This document shows, one piece after another, positions 1-9,591 of a DNA stretch of 16,082 nucleotides. Positions within the stretch are counted from its first letter, which is position 1, and each line of letters opens with the position of its first letter. The position numbers and the translations under genes were made by a program. The stretch covers positions 1 through 16,082 of the forward strand of contig CAMLSF010000090.1 in the NCBI GenBank assembly GCA_946482615.1. Direction: 5' to 3'. The stretch comes from an uncultured Chromatiaceae bacterium (lineage in GTDB: Bacteria > Pseudomonadota > Gammaproteobacteria > Enterobacterales > Alteromonadaceae). The notes under the pieces were generated by a model. The model searched no databases. It saw only the letters and a program-made list of their open reading frames with translations, and was not told the origin of the DNA.

Positions 1-23
1 TTTTGCAAGGACAGCAAAATGTA

Positions 24-51
24 AAAAGCTGCGCCTGATGACGCAGCTTTT
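24..51 (-). terminator. Intrinsic terminator of the S8 protease gene
   Basis: A perfect 10-bp inverted repeat (AAAAGCTGCG / CGCAGCTTTT) with an 8-base loop begins 22 bases beyond the protease stop codon. Read on the minus strand the stem ends in a run of T, as expected of a rho-independent terminator. The A-run on the other side means it could also work for a plus-strand transcript entering from outside the window. Confidence 0.8.
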
Positions 52-73
52 GGCTCAGAATGAACTTGTGTTG

Positions 74-1663
74 TTAGTAAGAGTAACTCATGGTTACACC
101 GCTAAAAGTAGTGTAAGCCTTAATTCCCACATGCCAGGTGCCCGCCTGTGGATTATTGATAGTGCACTGTTCGGCATTGCCATTCAAATAAGGACGACAA
201 TTGTATTGGCTTTCCGTCGGCTGACTGTTGTAGCGCACATACAAGTCCGCATCACCAGTTCCTCCAGAGATGGTAAAGGTTAAAGTGCTGACACCTGATG
301 GGATCACGTAAGAGCCACGTAACCAGGTACCAGTGCTGGCACTTAAGTTAGGAAAGGTTTCGCCACCTGTAGGTGGAGGATTACCACCACCGCCGCCGCT
401 ACAACCATTGGCCGTCAGATAATCTACTGCGGCTTTGGCCTGAACTATACCAAAACCAAAAGAGTTATCCCGCCCTGCTGTACCTCTGTCCTGAGCCGTT
501 GCCTGCAACGCGCTGCGGATTTGTGGTGCTGTGCATTGTGGATGATTACTCCAGACCAGCGCAGCAACACCGGCCACATGAGGTGAAGCCATCGAAGTGC
601 CGCTGATACTGTTGTACCCTCCATTATTCCAGGTTGAGTTCACAGCCACGCCAGGTCCGGCTAATTCCACCTGAGCATTACGCTGAGAGAAACTGGCCAG
701 ATTACGATTCGAATCTACGGCCGCTACTGATACCACGGCATTATAAGACGCCGGATAAGACAAACTGGTATTGCCGGCATTACCAGCAGCAGCAATTAAC
801 AGCATACCGCTGTTGTAAAAATTGGTCATGGCGGTTTGTTCAGTCTGGCTGGAGCTGCTACCACCTAAACTCATATTCACCACTTTTGCTCCGGCGTCCT
901 GACAAGACTGGATCCCATCAATCAGATCGGAAGCAAAAGTCCAGTTTCCTGAATCATTAAAGATTTTCACTATATGTACATCAGCCTGAGCTGAAGGTAA
1001 CACCCCTATAACACCATCGTTGTTGTTCAACGCCACCATAGTACCAGCCACATGAGTGCCATGGCCGTTGCCATCGGATGACCAGCTGCCATGGCCTGAA
1101 AAAGCAAAACCACTGACGCCTGAGTTGGGTAAATCCGGGTGACTTAAGGTGTAGCCAGTATCAATGACACAGACCTTGGTATTTGCTGCATTGGCATCGC
1201 TGACCAGATTGGCTTGCACCATAGGAATACCATAAGGAGTGCTTTGAGCCATAGGCGTGATCAGGTCAAACAGATAACGTTTCTGGTCGACTTCGATGTA
1301 CTCTACTTCCGGATCAGACACCATAGCTTTAAGCTGGCGTGGATTTAACTCCAGCACACTGGATTTGACCGAACTTAAATGTTTGACAACTTTCCCTTTG
1401 TATTTACGTGCTAAGGTTTCCGCTTTTTGCACGGAAAATGCCGGAACAGCCGCAGCGGTGTTTTGCAAACTGCCTACACTGCCATCTTTGTATTTAACAA
1501 TGTAACGGGTGGTGCTGTCATCACTTGGATCTATGGCAGCTACATCTGCAGCAGTGACAAACTCTGGTCCTGTATCCACTGCAGCAGCGACAGCCACTGA
1601 AGTTAAGGATAAAGCAAAACAACCGGCAGTTCCCAGTAACAGTACTTTGTTTCTATTTTTCAT
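74..1663 (-). CDS. Secreted subtilisin-like (S8) serine protease with PPC domain
   Basis: Predicted 529-residue extracellular serine endopeptidase. Order of parts: signal peptide (about 1-28, KNRNK then a hydrophobic core ending VAVAAA); I9-type inhibitory propeptide (about 53-130); S8 catalytic domain (about 145-420) with the triad Asp168 (VIDTG), His201 (GHGTHVAG) and Ser357 (GTSMASPHVAG) and the oxyanion-hole Asn295 (AAGN); a Gly/Pro-rich linker (422-434); and a C-terminal PPC domain (about 437-529), a module common in secreted bacterial proteases and often removed during maturation. The start is the ATG at 1663: AAGG lies 7 bases upstream and the signal peptide follows at once. An in-frame ATG 69 bases further upstream would bury the signal peptide. 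It stands alone between its own terminator and that of ihfA. The likely role is extracellular protein degradation for nutrition; the substrate is unknown. Confidence 0.93.
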   Translation of the reverse strand: MKNRNKVLLLGTAGCFALSLTSVAVAAAVDTGPEFVTAADVAAIDPSDDSTTRYIVKYKDGSVGSLQNTAAAVPAFSVQKAETLARKYKGKVVKHLSSVKSSVLELNPRQLKAMVSDPEVEYIEVDQKRYLFDLITPMAQSTPYGIPMVQANLVSDANAANTKVCVIDTGYTLSHPDLPNSGVSGFAFSGHGSWSSDGNGHGTHVAGTMVALNNNDGVIGVLPSAQADVHIVKIFNDSGNWTFASDLIDGIQSCQDAGAKVVNMSLGGSSSSQTEQTAMTNFYNSGMLLIAAAGNAGNTSLSYPASYNAVVSVAAVDSNRNLASFSQRNAQVELAGPGVAVNSTWNNGGYNSISGTSMASPHVAGVAALVWSNHPQCTAPQIRSALQATAQDRGTAGRDNSFGFGIVQAKAAVDYLTANGCSGGGGGNPPPTGGETFPNLSASTGTWLRGSYVIPSGVSTLTFTISGGTGDADLYVRYNSQPTESQYNCRPYLNGNAEQCTINNPQAGTWHVGIKAYTTFSGVTMSYSY

Positions 1664-1740
1664 ATATGTACCTTGGTAAGAATTTTGAAGTCCATGATGT
1701 GAAGTTGCATCCTGCGGCTCAAAACTTAGCAAGGCATCGA

Positions 1741-1800
1741 AATAACTCTTTATATTAAAATTATATTTTTATTATATTTTCTTTACATTTAATCATCTGA
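1741..1800 (-). promoter_or_regulatory. AT-rich promoter-type region upstream of the S8 protease
   Basis: This stretch is almost entirely A/T and contains two minus-strand TATAAT hexamers (plus coordinates 1760-1765 and 1771-1776), 97-113 bases before the protease start codon. No convincing -35 hexamer sits 16-18 bases from either, so the exact promoter is not fixed. An AT-rich tract like this could also bind nucleoid proteins such as H-NS-like factors or IHF; that is inference. The rest of the 297-base gap between the protease start and the ihfA stop holds a short dyad (ACCTG-6-CAGGT at 1807-1822) and the ihfA terminator. I see no gene in it. Confidence 0.35.
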
Positions 1801-1908
1801 ATTCAAACCTGTAATTTCAGGTAATAACTTAACTAAACCACTGAAACAGAAGGGAAATGAAAACCAGATCTCATTGTTTTATTGATAACAACAGCTTTTT
1901 CAGCAAAT

Positions 1909-1944
1909 AAAAAAGGAGTGCCCTGACAGGAGCACTCCTTTTTT
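1909..1944 (-). terminator. Intrinsic terminator of the pheST-ihfA operon
   Basis: A perfect 13-bp inverted repeat (1909-1921 with 1932-1944; core GGAGTGC / GCACTCC) has a 10-base loop, with six A bases on one flank and six T on the other. It lies 16 bases past the ihfA stop codon. On the minus strand the stem closes into a T6 run, the classic rho-independent form. The symmetry means it could also stop plus-strand transcripts. Confidence 0.88.
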
Positions 1945-1960
1945 GCCACAAGAGAAGGCA

Positions 1961-2257
1961 TTACTTTTTGGCGGTGCCTACTTCGACTCTGCTTTTTAAC
2001 TTCTGACCAGGTCTGAAGGTCACCACACAACGGGCGGAGATCGGAATATCTTCGCCTGTCTTAGGATTACGACCTGGTCGTTGGTTTTTTACCCGCAGGT
2101 CAAAATTACCAAAACCTGACAGTTTTACCTGGTCGCCTGCTTCCAAAGCAATGCGGATCTCTTCAAAAAAAGATTCGACTATTAATTTTGCATCGCGCTT
2201 GCTGATGCCAAACTTGGTAAATAAACGTTCTGCTAAATCGGCTTTGGTAAGCGCCAT
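1961..2257 (-). CDS. ihfA: Integration host factor subunit alpha
   Basis: A 98-residue DNA-bending protein (E. coli IhfA has 99). It pairs with IhfB to form IHF, which bends DNA sharply at specific sites in recombination, replication and transcription. The sequence is near-identical to the family across the dimerisation helices ([12 protein letters not shown]...SKRDAK) and the DNA-inserting beta arm, where [13 protein letters not shown] (60-72) holds the intercalating Pro65. An unusual Cys77 replaces the Arg seen in E. coli (SARCVVTF versus TARRVVTF). The gene starts 2 bases after the pheT stop, and its ribosome-binding site (GAGGGA) lies within the last codons of pheT, so translational coupling is likely. 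The pheS-pheT-ihfA order is the classic gammaproteobacterial one. Confidence 0.98.
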   Translation of the reverse strand: MALTKADLAERLFTKFGISKRDAKLIVESFFEEIRIALEAGDQVKLSGFGNFDLRVKNQRPGRNPKTGEDIPISARCVVTFRPGQKLKSRVEVGTAKK

Positions 2258-2259
2258 TC

Positions 2260-4647
2260 TTAATCCCTCAACGTTGCGTTGAACTCTTTGCTCAGCACCT
2301 CGACCACAGAAGAGATAACCTGTTGGATATCTTTATCTTCAAGCGTCCGCGCTTTGTCCTGCAAGGTTAAAGCTATAGCTAATGACTTATGGCCTTCAGC
2401 AACACCCTGCCCTGTGTAGACGTCAAACAATTTTAGGTCAACTAATTGATTTCCGCCAACTTTTCTAATAGTAGCAAGGATATCTGAAAAACGCACATCA
2501 GATTTCACAACAATAGCTAAATCGCGACGGTTTGCAGGGTATTTTGAAGTTTCCTGAGCTAAAACAATGAGTTTCTCACCAAAGGCTTCCAGCTCTATTT
2601 CAAATAAAAAGGCTTTGCCTTTAATACCCAGTTTACGCTCAGCTTCCGGATGCAAGGCACCAAGCACACCTACAGCTTTACCATCCCGGTTTAACTGGGC
2701 AGTCTGGCCCGGATGCAAGGCGCTGTGTTCACCTTTGCTGAAAGTAAAACATTCGGCAGCTGAAGTGCAGCTTAACAGAGCTTCGACATCACCTTTAACA
2801 TCATAAAAATCAACGGCCCGTTCGGCTATAGTCCAGTGTTCGTTGCCGAAACTTCCGACAATGACACCACCTAACACCGGCACCTGACGGACACCACCTT
2901 CTGCATTGGCATCCGGGATAAACTTCAGGCCATATTCGAACAAACGAATGCGGTTTTGCTGACGGTTCTGGTTGTACTGCACAGCTTGCAATAAACCTGG
3001 CCACAGGTTTAACCGCATCGCTGACATATCGACAGAAATTGGGTTTGGCAGTACCAGCGCCGCCTGACCAGGGAACAAGGCGTCCTGCACTTTTGGATCA
3101 ACAAAACTATAGGTAATAGCTTCCTGATAACCCCGGGCGACCAGCAGATCACGTAAGCTGTGCACGGCGATACGGCTTTCCTGATGTTTGCTCATCGCAA
3201 GTGCAGCTTGCGGCGCTACATTAGGAATATTGTTGTAGCCATAGACCCGTGCCACTTCTTCGATTAAATCTTCCGGAATAGAAATATCAAAACGGTAGCT
3301 TGGTACTGTCACTTGCCAGGCGTCGGCAGAGGTTGCCACCTGCATACCCAAACGCTGGAAAATTTCAGTGACTGTTTCTGTGGCAATGCTAATACCTAAA
3401 ATACGGTCCAGCTTAGCGCGGGTTAAGCTAATTTGTGCCGCTTTTGGCAGGTGCGCTTCTGAGACAGCTTCCACCACAGGACCAGCTTCACCGCCGACAA
3501 TAGCTAACAGCAAAGCTGTAGCTCTTTCCATCGCAGTACGTTGCAGCTCTGGGTCAACACCACGCTCATAACGGTGAGAAGCGTCTGTGTGTAAACCGTA
3601 TTGACGGGCAATACCGGCCATTTCTACCGGTGAGAAAAAGGCGCTTTCAAGGAAAATGTCGTTGCTGTCTTTGGTGACACCACTGTGCAGTCCACCAAAA
3701 ACACCGGCCATAGCTAAAGCTTTTTGACTATCGGCTATCACCAGCGTATTGGCTTTTAACGTCACTTCGTTGCTGTCGAGCAGAGTGAGCTTTTCACCTT
3801 CTTTGGCCAGACGCACATCGATATCACCTTCGATTTTGGTTAAATCAAAAGCGTGCATTGGGTGACCCAGCTCTAACAAGACGAAGTTGGTCACATCCAC
3901 CACTGCATCAATAGAACGGATGCCAGAGCGGCGTAACTTTTCCACCATCCACAGCGGCGTCACAGCAGCTGTGTTGATGTTACGAATAACACGGCCTAAA
4001 TAACGTGGACAAGCCTGTGGTGCAGACAACTGAATGCCTTTGACATCGCTGATTGTTGCAGCTACTGCGGCAATTTCAGGTTGTTTCACGTCCAGATTAT
4101 TCAGTACACCGACTTCACGGGCTAAACCTTTTAAACCTAAACAGTCAGCCCGGTTTGGTGTTAAATCCACTTCAATGGCGTTGTCGTCTAAGGTCAGGTA
4201 CTGACGGATGTTTTGTCCAAGCGGCGCATCAGCAGGTAGCTCAATGATGCCTTCTGAACTTTCGGCCATGCCCAGCTCAGACAAAGAACACAACATACCG
4301 TTGGATGGCTGACCACGTAATTTAGCCGCCTTAATTTTAAAATCGCCCGGTAATACAGCGCCTACTGTGGCTACAGCTACTTTTAAGCCCTGACGGCAGT
4401 TGGCAGCACCACAGACGATATCTAATAATTCACCTGTGCCGATATCGACTTTGGTGACCTGTAATTTATCGGCTTCCGGATGACGGCCACATTCGACCAC
4501 ATGGCCGACGACCACACCACTAAACTGGCCTGCAACAGGCTCTATGCCGTCTACTTCCAGACCGGCCATCGAAATTTGTTCTGCTAACTCATTGGTCGAT
4601 AACTGCGGGTTGACCCACTCACGTAACCAGGATTCACTGAATTTCAT
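2260..4647 (-). CDS. pheT: Phenylalanine-tRNA ligase beta subunit
   Basis: A 795-residue protein, the same length as E. coli PheT. It forms the alpha2-beta2 cytoplasmic enzyme that charges tRNA(Phe) with phenylalanine; the beta subunit binds tRNA and edits mischarged Tyr-tRNA(Phe). Visible parts are an N-terminal OB-fold tRNA-binding domain (about 40-150, with [20 protein letters not shown]), the B3/B4 editing domain (about 210-385, including [10 protein letters not shown]), a B5 domain (about 405-475), a catalytic-like core, and the C-terminal FDX-ACB domain (about 700-795, beginning [13 protein letters not shown]). The start follows GGGAG in a 13-base gap after the pheS stop, so the two subunits are co-translated from one message. 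Nothing looks truncated. Confidence 0.98.
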   Translation of the reverse strand: MKFSESWLREWVNPQLSTNELAEQISMAGLEVDGIEPVAGQFSGVVVGHVVECGRHPEADKLQVTKVDIGTGELLDIVCGAANCRQGLKVAVATVGAVLPGDFKIKAAKLRGQPSNGMLCSLSELGMAESSEGIIELPADAPLGQNIRQYLTLDDNAIEVDLTPNRADCLGLKGLAREVGVLNNLDVKQPEIAAVAATISDVKGIQLSAPQACPRYLGRVIRNINTAAVTPLWMVEKLRRSGIRSIDAVVDVTNFVLLELGHPMHAFDLTKIEGDIDVRLAKEGEKLTLLDSNEVTLKANTLVIADSQKALAMAGVFGGLHSGVTKDSNDIFLESAFFSPVEMAGIARQYGLHTDASHRYERGVDPELQRTAMERATALLLAIVGGEAGPVVEAVSEAHLPKAAQISLTRAKLDRILGISIATETVTEIFQRLGMQVATSADAWQVTVPSYRFDISIPEDLIEEVARVYGYNNIPNVAPQAALAMSKHQESRIAVHSLRDLLVARGYQEAITYSFVDPKVQDALFPGQAALVLPNPISVDMSAMRLNLWPGLLQAVQYNQNRQQNRIRLFEYGLKFIPDANAEGGVRQVPVLGGVIVGSFGNEHWTIAERAVDFYDVKGDVEALLSCTSAAECFTFSKGEHSALHPGQTAQLNRDGKAVGVLGALHPEAERKLGIKGKAFLFEIELEAFGEKLIVLAQETSKYPANRRDLAIVVKSDVRFSDILATIRKVGGNQLVDLKLFDVYTGQGVAEGHKSLAIALTLQDKARTLEDKDIQQVISSVVEVLSKEFNATLRD

Positions 4648-4660
4648 TGTCTGCTCCCGC

Positions 4661-5677
<1,017 letters not shown>

Positions 5678-5681
5678 TTAA

Positions 5682-5704
5682 ACTGCAGCCTGATCTGCTG
5701 CAGT
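5682..5704 (-). promoter_or_regulatory. Hairpin in the pheS leader, possible attenuator remnant
   Basis: A perfect 8-bp inverted repeat (ACTGCAGC / GCTGCAGT) with a 7-base loop lies 41-63 bases before the pheS start. On the minus strand it is followed only by TTTAACTTTC, a poor U-tract. It could be a leader structure affecting pheS transcription or translation, or a chance dyad. No short open frame rich in Phe codons precedes it, so a PheM-type attenuation mechanism is not supported. Confidence 0.3.
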
Positions 5705-5824
5705 CTTCATGTCGTTGGGGTGATAAGTCGTATAAAAAGGTGGCAATAATACACCAGTTTTATGCTCAGAGCTTGCGTAAAATAAGGCTTTTTTTCTATT
5801 TGAACAGGAAAGAACAGCTGAAAA

Positions 5825-6532
5825 TCAGTGAGATAAGCTCAGCATGTCTTTGACAAAAGGAATGGTCAGCTTGCGCTGATGCACTATAGAGGCTTTATCC
5901 AGTAAATCGAGAATTTGCACCAGTTCACGGATATCACGTTGCTGACGGTTCAGTAAAAACCGTGCCACTTCATCCGGCAGTTCCATGCCTCTTAACCGGG
6001 CTTTTTGTTGCAGCAGTTTTTGTTTGTCTTCATCGCCTAATAACCGCAGCTGAAAGCTGGTACAAGCCTGCAGGCGGGAGACCAGATCCGGCAAGGTAAT
6101 GCCCAGTTCAGTCGGTGCCTGATCGGCGACAATAATCAGGGCTTTGCCCTGCTCTGTCATGCGGTTGTATAAATCAAACACTGCCACTTGCCAACTGATA
6201 TCCCCGGCTATGGCCTGAATATTATCCAGACAAACCAGATCCAGTTCTTCCAGTTGATCCAGAATACGTGGGCTCCAGGCTTTAAAATCTTCCAGACTTA
6301 ACAACTGACTGGTTAAGCCCAGCTCCTGCGCCTGCACACAAGCGGCGTAGAGTAAATGCGATTTGCCACTGCCACTGGCACCAAATAAATACAAAGGCAG
6401 GCGGTGCTGCGAAGGACTGGTTAAAAAATGTTTGATATAACCCACCACAGGGCTGGTTTCAGCCCCATAGAAGGTATCAAGGGTTTCATCTTCCGGCAGT
6501 GTTACGGCCAGAGTGTATTGCACCGGAGTCAT
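5825..6532 (-). CDS. hda: DnaA regulatory inactivator Hda
   Basis: A 235-residue AAA+ protein (E. coli Hda has 233). With the DNA-loaded beta clamp it stimulates ATP hydrolysis by DnaA after initiation, preventing over-replication. Visible: Walker A GASGSGKS (51-58), Walker B LVCLDNI (99-105), the DLVSRL box with Arg153 at the position of the E. coli arginine finger, and the family C-terminus (DKASI..QRKLTIPFVKDML). The clamp-binding element expected near the N-terminus appears as QYTLAV (5-10), less canonical than E. coli QLSLPL. The ATG overlaps the stop codon of the DUF2066 gene by one base (TAATG), which supports both the start and translational coupling. No clear terminator separates it from pheS. 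Confidence 0.96.
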   Translation of the reverse strand: MTPVQYTLAVTLPEDETLDTFYGAETSPVVGYIKHFLTSPSQHRLPLYLFGASGSGKSHLLYAACVQAQELGLTSQLLSLEDFKAWSPRILDQLEELDLVCLDNIQAIAGDISWQVAVFDLYNRMTEQGKALIIVADQAPTELGITLPDLVSRLQACTSFQLRLLGDEDKQKLLQQKARLRGMELPDEVARFLLNRQQRDIRELVQILDLLDKASIVHQRKLTIPFVKDMLSLSH

Positions 6533-7659
6533 TAGTTTGGAATATACCTGTAACGCAGTACGACAGACTCTGTCTCAGCTGGCGCAGCAGGCTCTGCTGC
6601 CATTTCGGCCGCCATCTCAGCAAAGAGTTCGTCTGTCGCTTCGACAGTTGCAGGAGCTTCAGTTGCAGCCTCTGTTTGCGCTGTGCTTTGCAACGACTGT
6701 AAGCGGCGTTCTAACGACAAAGAGTTAATAAATGCACTGCGATCTGCGGCCAGTTGTACTTTAAATTTCAGTAAATCAGCTTTGCGTTCCTGTACTGTCA
6801 CTTGTTTGACTGACAGCATAGCACTGAGCATTTGCTGCACTTTGACCTGATCGACAAAGTTAGTTAAGCCTTCGATATCCAGCTCGAGTTCGGTCTGGCC
6901 TTGTTGGCTGCCCAGCTGCACTGCAAATTTACCGGCAAGTTGTGTGGTCAAGGCGTTCAGGAACATAGTTGCTAATTCCTGCTGCGAACTGCCCAGCAGT
7001 TCATTGCTGACTAACTGGTCCTGTTCATAGCCTTGCCAGGTGAGTCTGTATTGACCGACTGACGGCTGGTCAAAGAGTAAAATTAAACTTTGGTCGGCAT
7101 TAAACGGCAAACTTGCTTGTTCAATCAACAACCAGTTCCCTGCCCATACCTCGTCCTGCGACAAGGTTGGCACATAAGTATCGCTGGCTGTTGGCAGCTC
7201 AAGAGGCAAACCGATAGCCTTCGCCTGCTGCTGCAACTGACTCAATACAGGATGAGCCGCACCTTGCATAAATACACGGTTTTCAGGCGTTTGCTCGACA
7301 AGCCACAATACAATAGCAGGGCGTCTGGCCCCCCAAATTGCGATCTGATTCTGACTTAACAGCTGCTGTATTTTTTGTTCGTCCAGCCCAACTTTTAATG
7401 CAGGTCCTTGCTCTGAACTGACCGCAGCAAAGGTTTTTATATAGTTGCCGGCATTTTTCAGTTCAGCTTTGATAGCACCCTGTTCAATGACGGCCGGATT
7501 GACTGTCACTTTGACCAATACCTGAGCCAGTGCCTGTTGTTGCCAAGCACTCTGGCTTTGGCCTGCCGGAACTACAGCCTGATACAAGTCCGTCAATTGT
7601 TTTGCTTGTGCAGTATTGACGCCTAAGATAAAACTCAGCGCCGCAATAAGTAATCGCAT
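6532..7659 (-). CDS. DUF2066 family exported protein of unknown function
   Basis: A 375-residue protein with a Sec signal peptide (MRLLIAALSFILGVNTAQA, probable cut after Ala19), so it is expected in the periplasm or envelope. I recognise the DUF2066 family from the N-terminal pattern (LYQAVVPAGQSQSAWQQQALAQVLVKVTVNP) and from its usual neighbourhood next to hda in gammaproteobacteria; the function is unknown. The C-terminal part (about 325-365) is rich in Ala, Glu and Thr and probably disordered, followed by a short conserved-looking tail VVLRYRYIPN. The start has AAGGGC at a good distance. It lies 26 bases after the marC-like gene and overlaps hda by one base, so the three are probably one transcript. 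The link to hda may be only operon history. Confidence 0.85.
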   Translation of the reverse strand: MRLLIAALSFILGVNTAQAKQLTDLYQAVVPAGQSQSAWQQQALAQVLVKVTVNPAVIEQGAIKAELKNAGNYIKTFAAVSSEQGPALKVGLDEQKIQQLLSQNQIAIWGARRPAIVLWLVEQTPENRVFMQGAAHPVLSQLQQQAKAIGLPLELPTASDTYVPTLSQDEVWAGNWLLIEQASLPFNADQSLILLFDQPSVGQYRLTWQGYEQDQLVSNELLGSSQQELATMFLNALTTQLAGKFAVQLGSQQGQTELELDIEGLTNFVDQVKVQQMLSAMLSVKQVTVQERKADLLKFKVQLAADRSAFINSLSLERRLQSLQSTAQTEAATEAPATVEATDELFAEMAAEMAAEPAAPAETESVVLRYRYIPN

Positions 7660-7685
7660 CTTTTGCCCTTCACCTGCTCACACTC

Positions 7686-8321
7686 TTAACCCGCCAACAC
7701 AGGGAAAATTCCCTTGAGGCCCAGACTGATAAATTCTATCGAGATAGCGGCGAGAATAAGCCCCATCACCCTGGTGATAATATTCATGCCGGTTTGTCCT
7801 AATCTGTTGGCTATTTTACCTGATAAGCGCATCAGGATCGCCAGAAGAATACCAACCACCATAATTTCTGCTGAAATAATTAAATAATGCAACCAGCCTT
7901 CCGCTCTGTTGGCATACAAAATCACAGAACTAATGGCCCCTGGTCCTGCCAGCATAGGCATGGCAAGTGGCACCACAGCAATAGAGGATTTTTGTGCTGC
8001 CTCCAGCCGTTCCGCTTCGGTACTTTTAGCTCCGCTGGTTTGCGCGTTGAGCATCGAAATCGCCATCAGCAGAATTAAAATGCCACCGCCGACCCGGAAT
8101 GAATTGACCGAAATCCCAAAGAAACTCAGGATAAATTCACCAAAAAACAACGTGACTAATAAAATCACGCTGGCGGCCTTGGCGGCTGTCATTGCCACTT
8201 GTTTTTTGTCCTGCTCGCTATGATCGGCTGTTAAAGACAAATACATGGGCAAAGCACCTAACGGATTTAAGATCGCAATGATACCGATAAAAATCTTCAG
8301 ATAATCCTGCACATCCAGCAT
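7686..8321 (-). CDS. MarC family (YchE-like) inner-membrane protein
   Basis: A 211-residue integral membrane protein of the MarC/UPF0056 family, closest by eye to E. coli YchE. About six transmembrane segments are evident (roughly 8-30, 47-67, 76-93, 112-135, 143-165, 184-207). Family motifs include NPLGALP (19-25), SFRVGGGILIL (74-84), VVPLAMPMLAGPGAIS (116-131) and TGMNIITRVMGLIL (177-190). Despite the name, MarC proteins are not shown to confer antibiotic resistance; the transported substrate, if any, is unknown. The ATG follows AAAGGA by 6 bases. It appears to be the first gene of the marC-DUF2066-hda unit, being separated from bamC upstream by a terminator. Confidence 0.92.
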   Translation of the reverse strand: MLDVQDYLKIFIGIIAILNPLGALPMYLSLTADHSEQDKKQVAMTAAKAASVILLVTLFFGEFILSFFGISVNSFRVGGGILILLMAISMLNAQTSGAKSTEAERLEAAQKSSIAVVPLAMPMLAGPGAISSVILYANRAEGWLHYLIISAEIMVVGILLAILMRLSGKIANRLGQTGMNIITRVMGLILAAISIEFISLGLKGIFPVLAG

Positions 8322-8432
8322 CTGCTATCCTTTGTTTTTAATTAAAGTGAGGCTAATCATAGCCTTATTTCAACTAAGCTGCAGCGTTTTCCTTTGCTGA
8401 CGCTTATGGCATAACTGATTCTGTAAAAAAGC

Positions 8433-8456
8433 AAAAACCACCCGCAGGTGGTTTTT
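8433..8456 (-). terminator. Intrinsic terminator of dapA-bamC
   Basis: A perfect 10-bp inverted repeat (AAAAACCACC / GGTGGTTTTT) with a 4-base loop starts 57 bases past the bamC stop codon. On the minus strand the stem runs directly into T5, then GCTTTTTT, giving a strong U-tract. It separates dapA-bamC from the marC-like gene. The T-run on the other side makes it potentially bidirectional. Confidence 0.85.
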
Positions 8457-8513
8457 CTTTACTGCAACAATACACCTGACCAGATGAAGATTCACCGATC
8501 TGAATTTAGCCTG

Positions 8514-9578
8514 TTACAGCTCTATATTATCTTTCTTGATGATCTGGACTAATGCCTGATGCAAAGCACTGACTTGCTCAGCAGACATTATTTTTCCTTC
8601 GCTGTCACGCCAGCTCAGAATGGTACCAACTTCAGCTTTAGTTAAGACCACCTGATAGTCACCCGGAGTTAAAGGGACAACCACAGTATCTTCGTCTCCC
8701 CACAATGCATCCCAAAAACCAGTCTCTGGCTCGCTGTAGGTCAGGAAGAAACTATATTTAGTTCTGTCCAGATCGTTGACCACAAAACCGTTTTGTTCAA
8801 ACAACAATTCCAGCTGCGCCCAGGCTGCGTCCAAAGACTGTCCGGTGATCATGGCGGCGTTGCCTTCTGCATCAAAACCTGTCGTCAGCGTGATCTGACG
8901 GGATTGTGCTTTTTTCAGCTTAATCTGAGCCAATTCCACTGTTGCGACTTTGTCGACTAACCGATTCAGGAAGTACACTTCTTCCCGTTTTTGTGCGATA
9001 GCTGACAACTTTGCATCATTTTCAATAAATCTGTGTTCCAACAACTGCACTCTTACGCCGACAGTGCGGCCATGAGTTTTGGGTTCAAACACCACGAGGA
9101 AACGGCTTTGCTCTTTTTCCACCATCTCTTTCCAGAGCCAAAAACCTTCCTCTTCAAAACGGCTAACCCACCCCGTCTCAAACACCAGACCTTGCTGATC
9201 TTTTTGTGTGATCTCTATTTGTTTTTCTTGACCAAAATCCAGCACATTTTTCTTCAGATAAGGCAATAACTCACCGGTAAATTCTGAGCGCTCAAACCAA
9301 ATCCGTGCTTCTTTTTCTTCTTCTTCCACTCTGCTATTGGTTGCCAGAGCCAATACCTGCATAGGGGATTTCAATTCAACTTCAGTCACAGGCGCATTAG
9401 GAGCTGGTGGAATATCATACTGTGCAGGTTTTTTCGCTGCGGTTAATCCGGCTGGCACTTTTAACTCAGCAACAGGTTTCACCTCAACTGCATTTTGTTC
9501 TGCCACTTCCTCAGGGAACAAAGAACAACCAGAAATAAACAATGAGGCAACTAAGCTTGCCGGGATCCAATACTGCAC
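8514..9578 (-). CDS. bamC: Outer membrane assembly lipoprotein BamC
   Basis: A 354-residue lipoprotein (E. coli BamC has 344) of the BAM complex that inserts beta-barrel proteins into the outer membrane. A lipobox (FISGC, lipid Cys18) ends the signal peptide; an unstructured acidic N-terminal region with the BamD-contacting pattern follows (LKVPAGL...YDIPPAP), then two helix-grip domains (about 80-210 and 235-350). I chose the GTG at 9578 because TAGGAG sits 7 bases ahead. The in-frame ATG at 9596 lacks a Shine-Dalgarno and would overlap dapA by 8 bases. The drawback is that the GTG form has no Lys or Arg before the hydrophobic core, whereas the ATG form has Arg3, so the start is moderately certain. 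The dapA-bamC order matches E. coli. Confidence 0.92.
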   Translation of the reverse strand: MQYWIPASLVASLFISGCSLFPEEVAEQNAVEVKPVAELKVPAGLTAAKKPAQYDIPPAPNAPVTEVELKSPMQVLALATNSRVEEEEKEARIWFERSEFTGELLPYLKKNVLDFGQEKQIEITQKDQQGLVFETGWVSRFEEEGFWLWKEMVEKEQSRFLVVFEPKTHGRTVGVRVQLLEHRFIENDAKLSAIAQKREEVYFLNRLVDKVATVELAQIKLKKAQSRQITLTTGFDAEGNAAMITGQSLDAAWAQLELLFEQNGFVVNDLDRTKYSFFLTYSEPETGFWDALWGDEDTVVVPLTPGDYQVVLTKAEVGTILSWRDSEGKIMSAEQVSALHQALVQIIKKDNIEL

Positions 9579-9585
9579 TATAAAA

Positions 9586-9591
9586 CTCCTA
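9586..9591 (-). promoter_or_regulatory. bamC ribosome-binding site overlapping the dapA stop codon
   Basis: On the minus strand TAGGAG is both the dapA stop codon (TAG, 9591-9589) and a strong Shine-Dalgarno for the bamC GTG start 7 bases further on. Ribosomes finishing dapA would therefore uncover or occupy this site, which implies translational coupling of the two genes. Confidence 0.65.

Noticed and set aside
1873..1890. Possible IHF site (minus-strand TATCAA-4-ACA) next to ihfA
   Set aside because: The 3' part of the consensus (TTR) does not match, and it lies downstream of ihfA rather than at a promoter.
1833..2030. Minus-strand frame of 65 codons overlapping the 3' end of ihfA and its terminator
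   Set aside because: It runs through the ihfA terminator hairpin, has no family resemblance or ribosome-binding site, and overlaps the well-supported ihfA in another frame.
7686..8321. Antibiotic-resistance role for the MarC-like gene
   Set aside because: The family name is historical; the sequence shows only a YchE-like membrane protein and no resistance function is supported.
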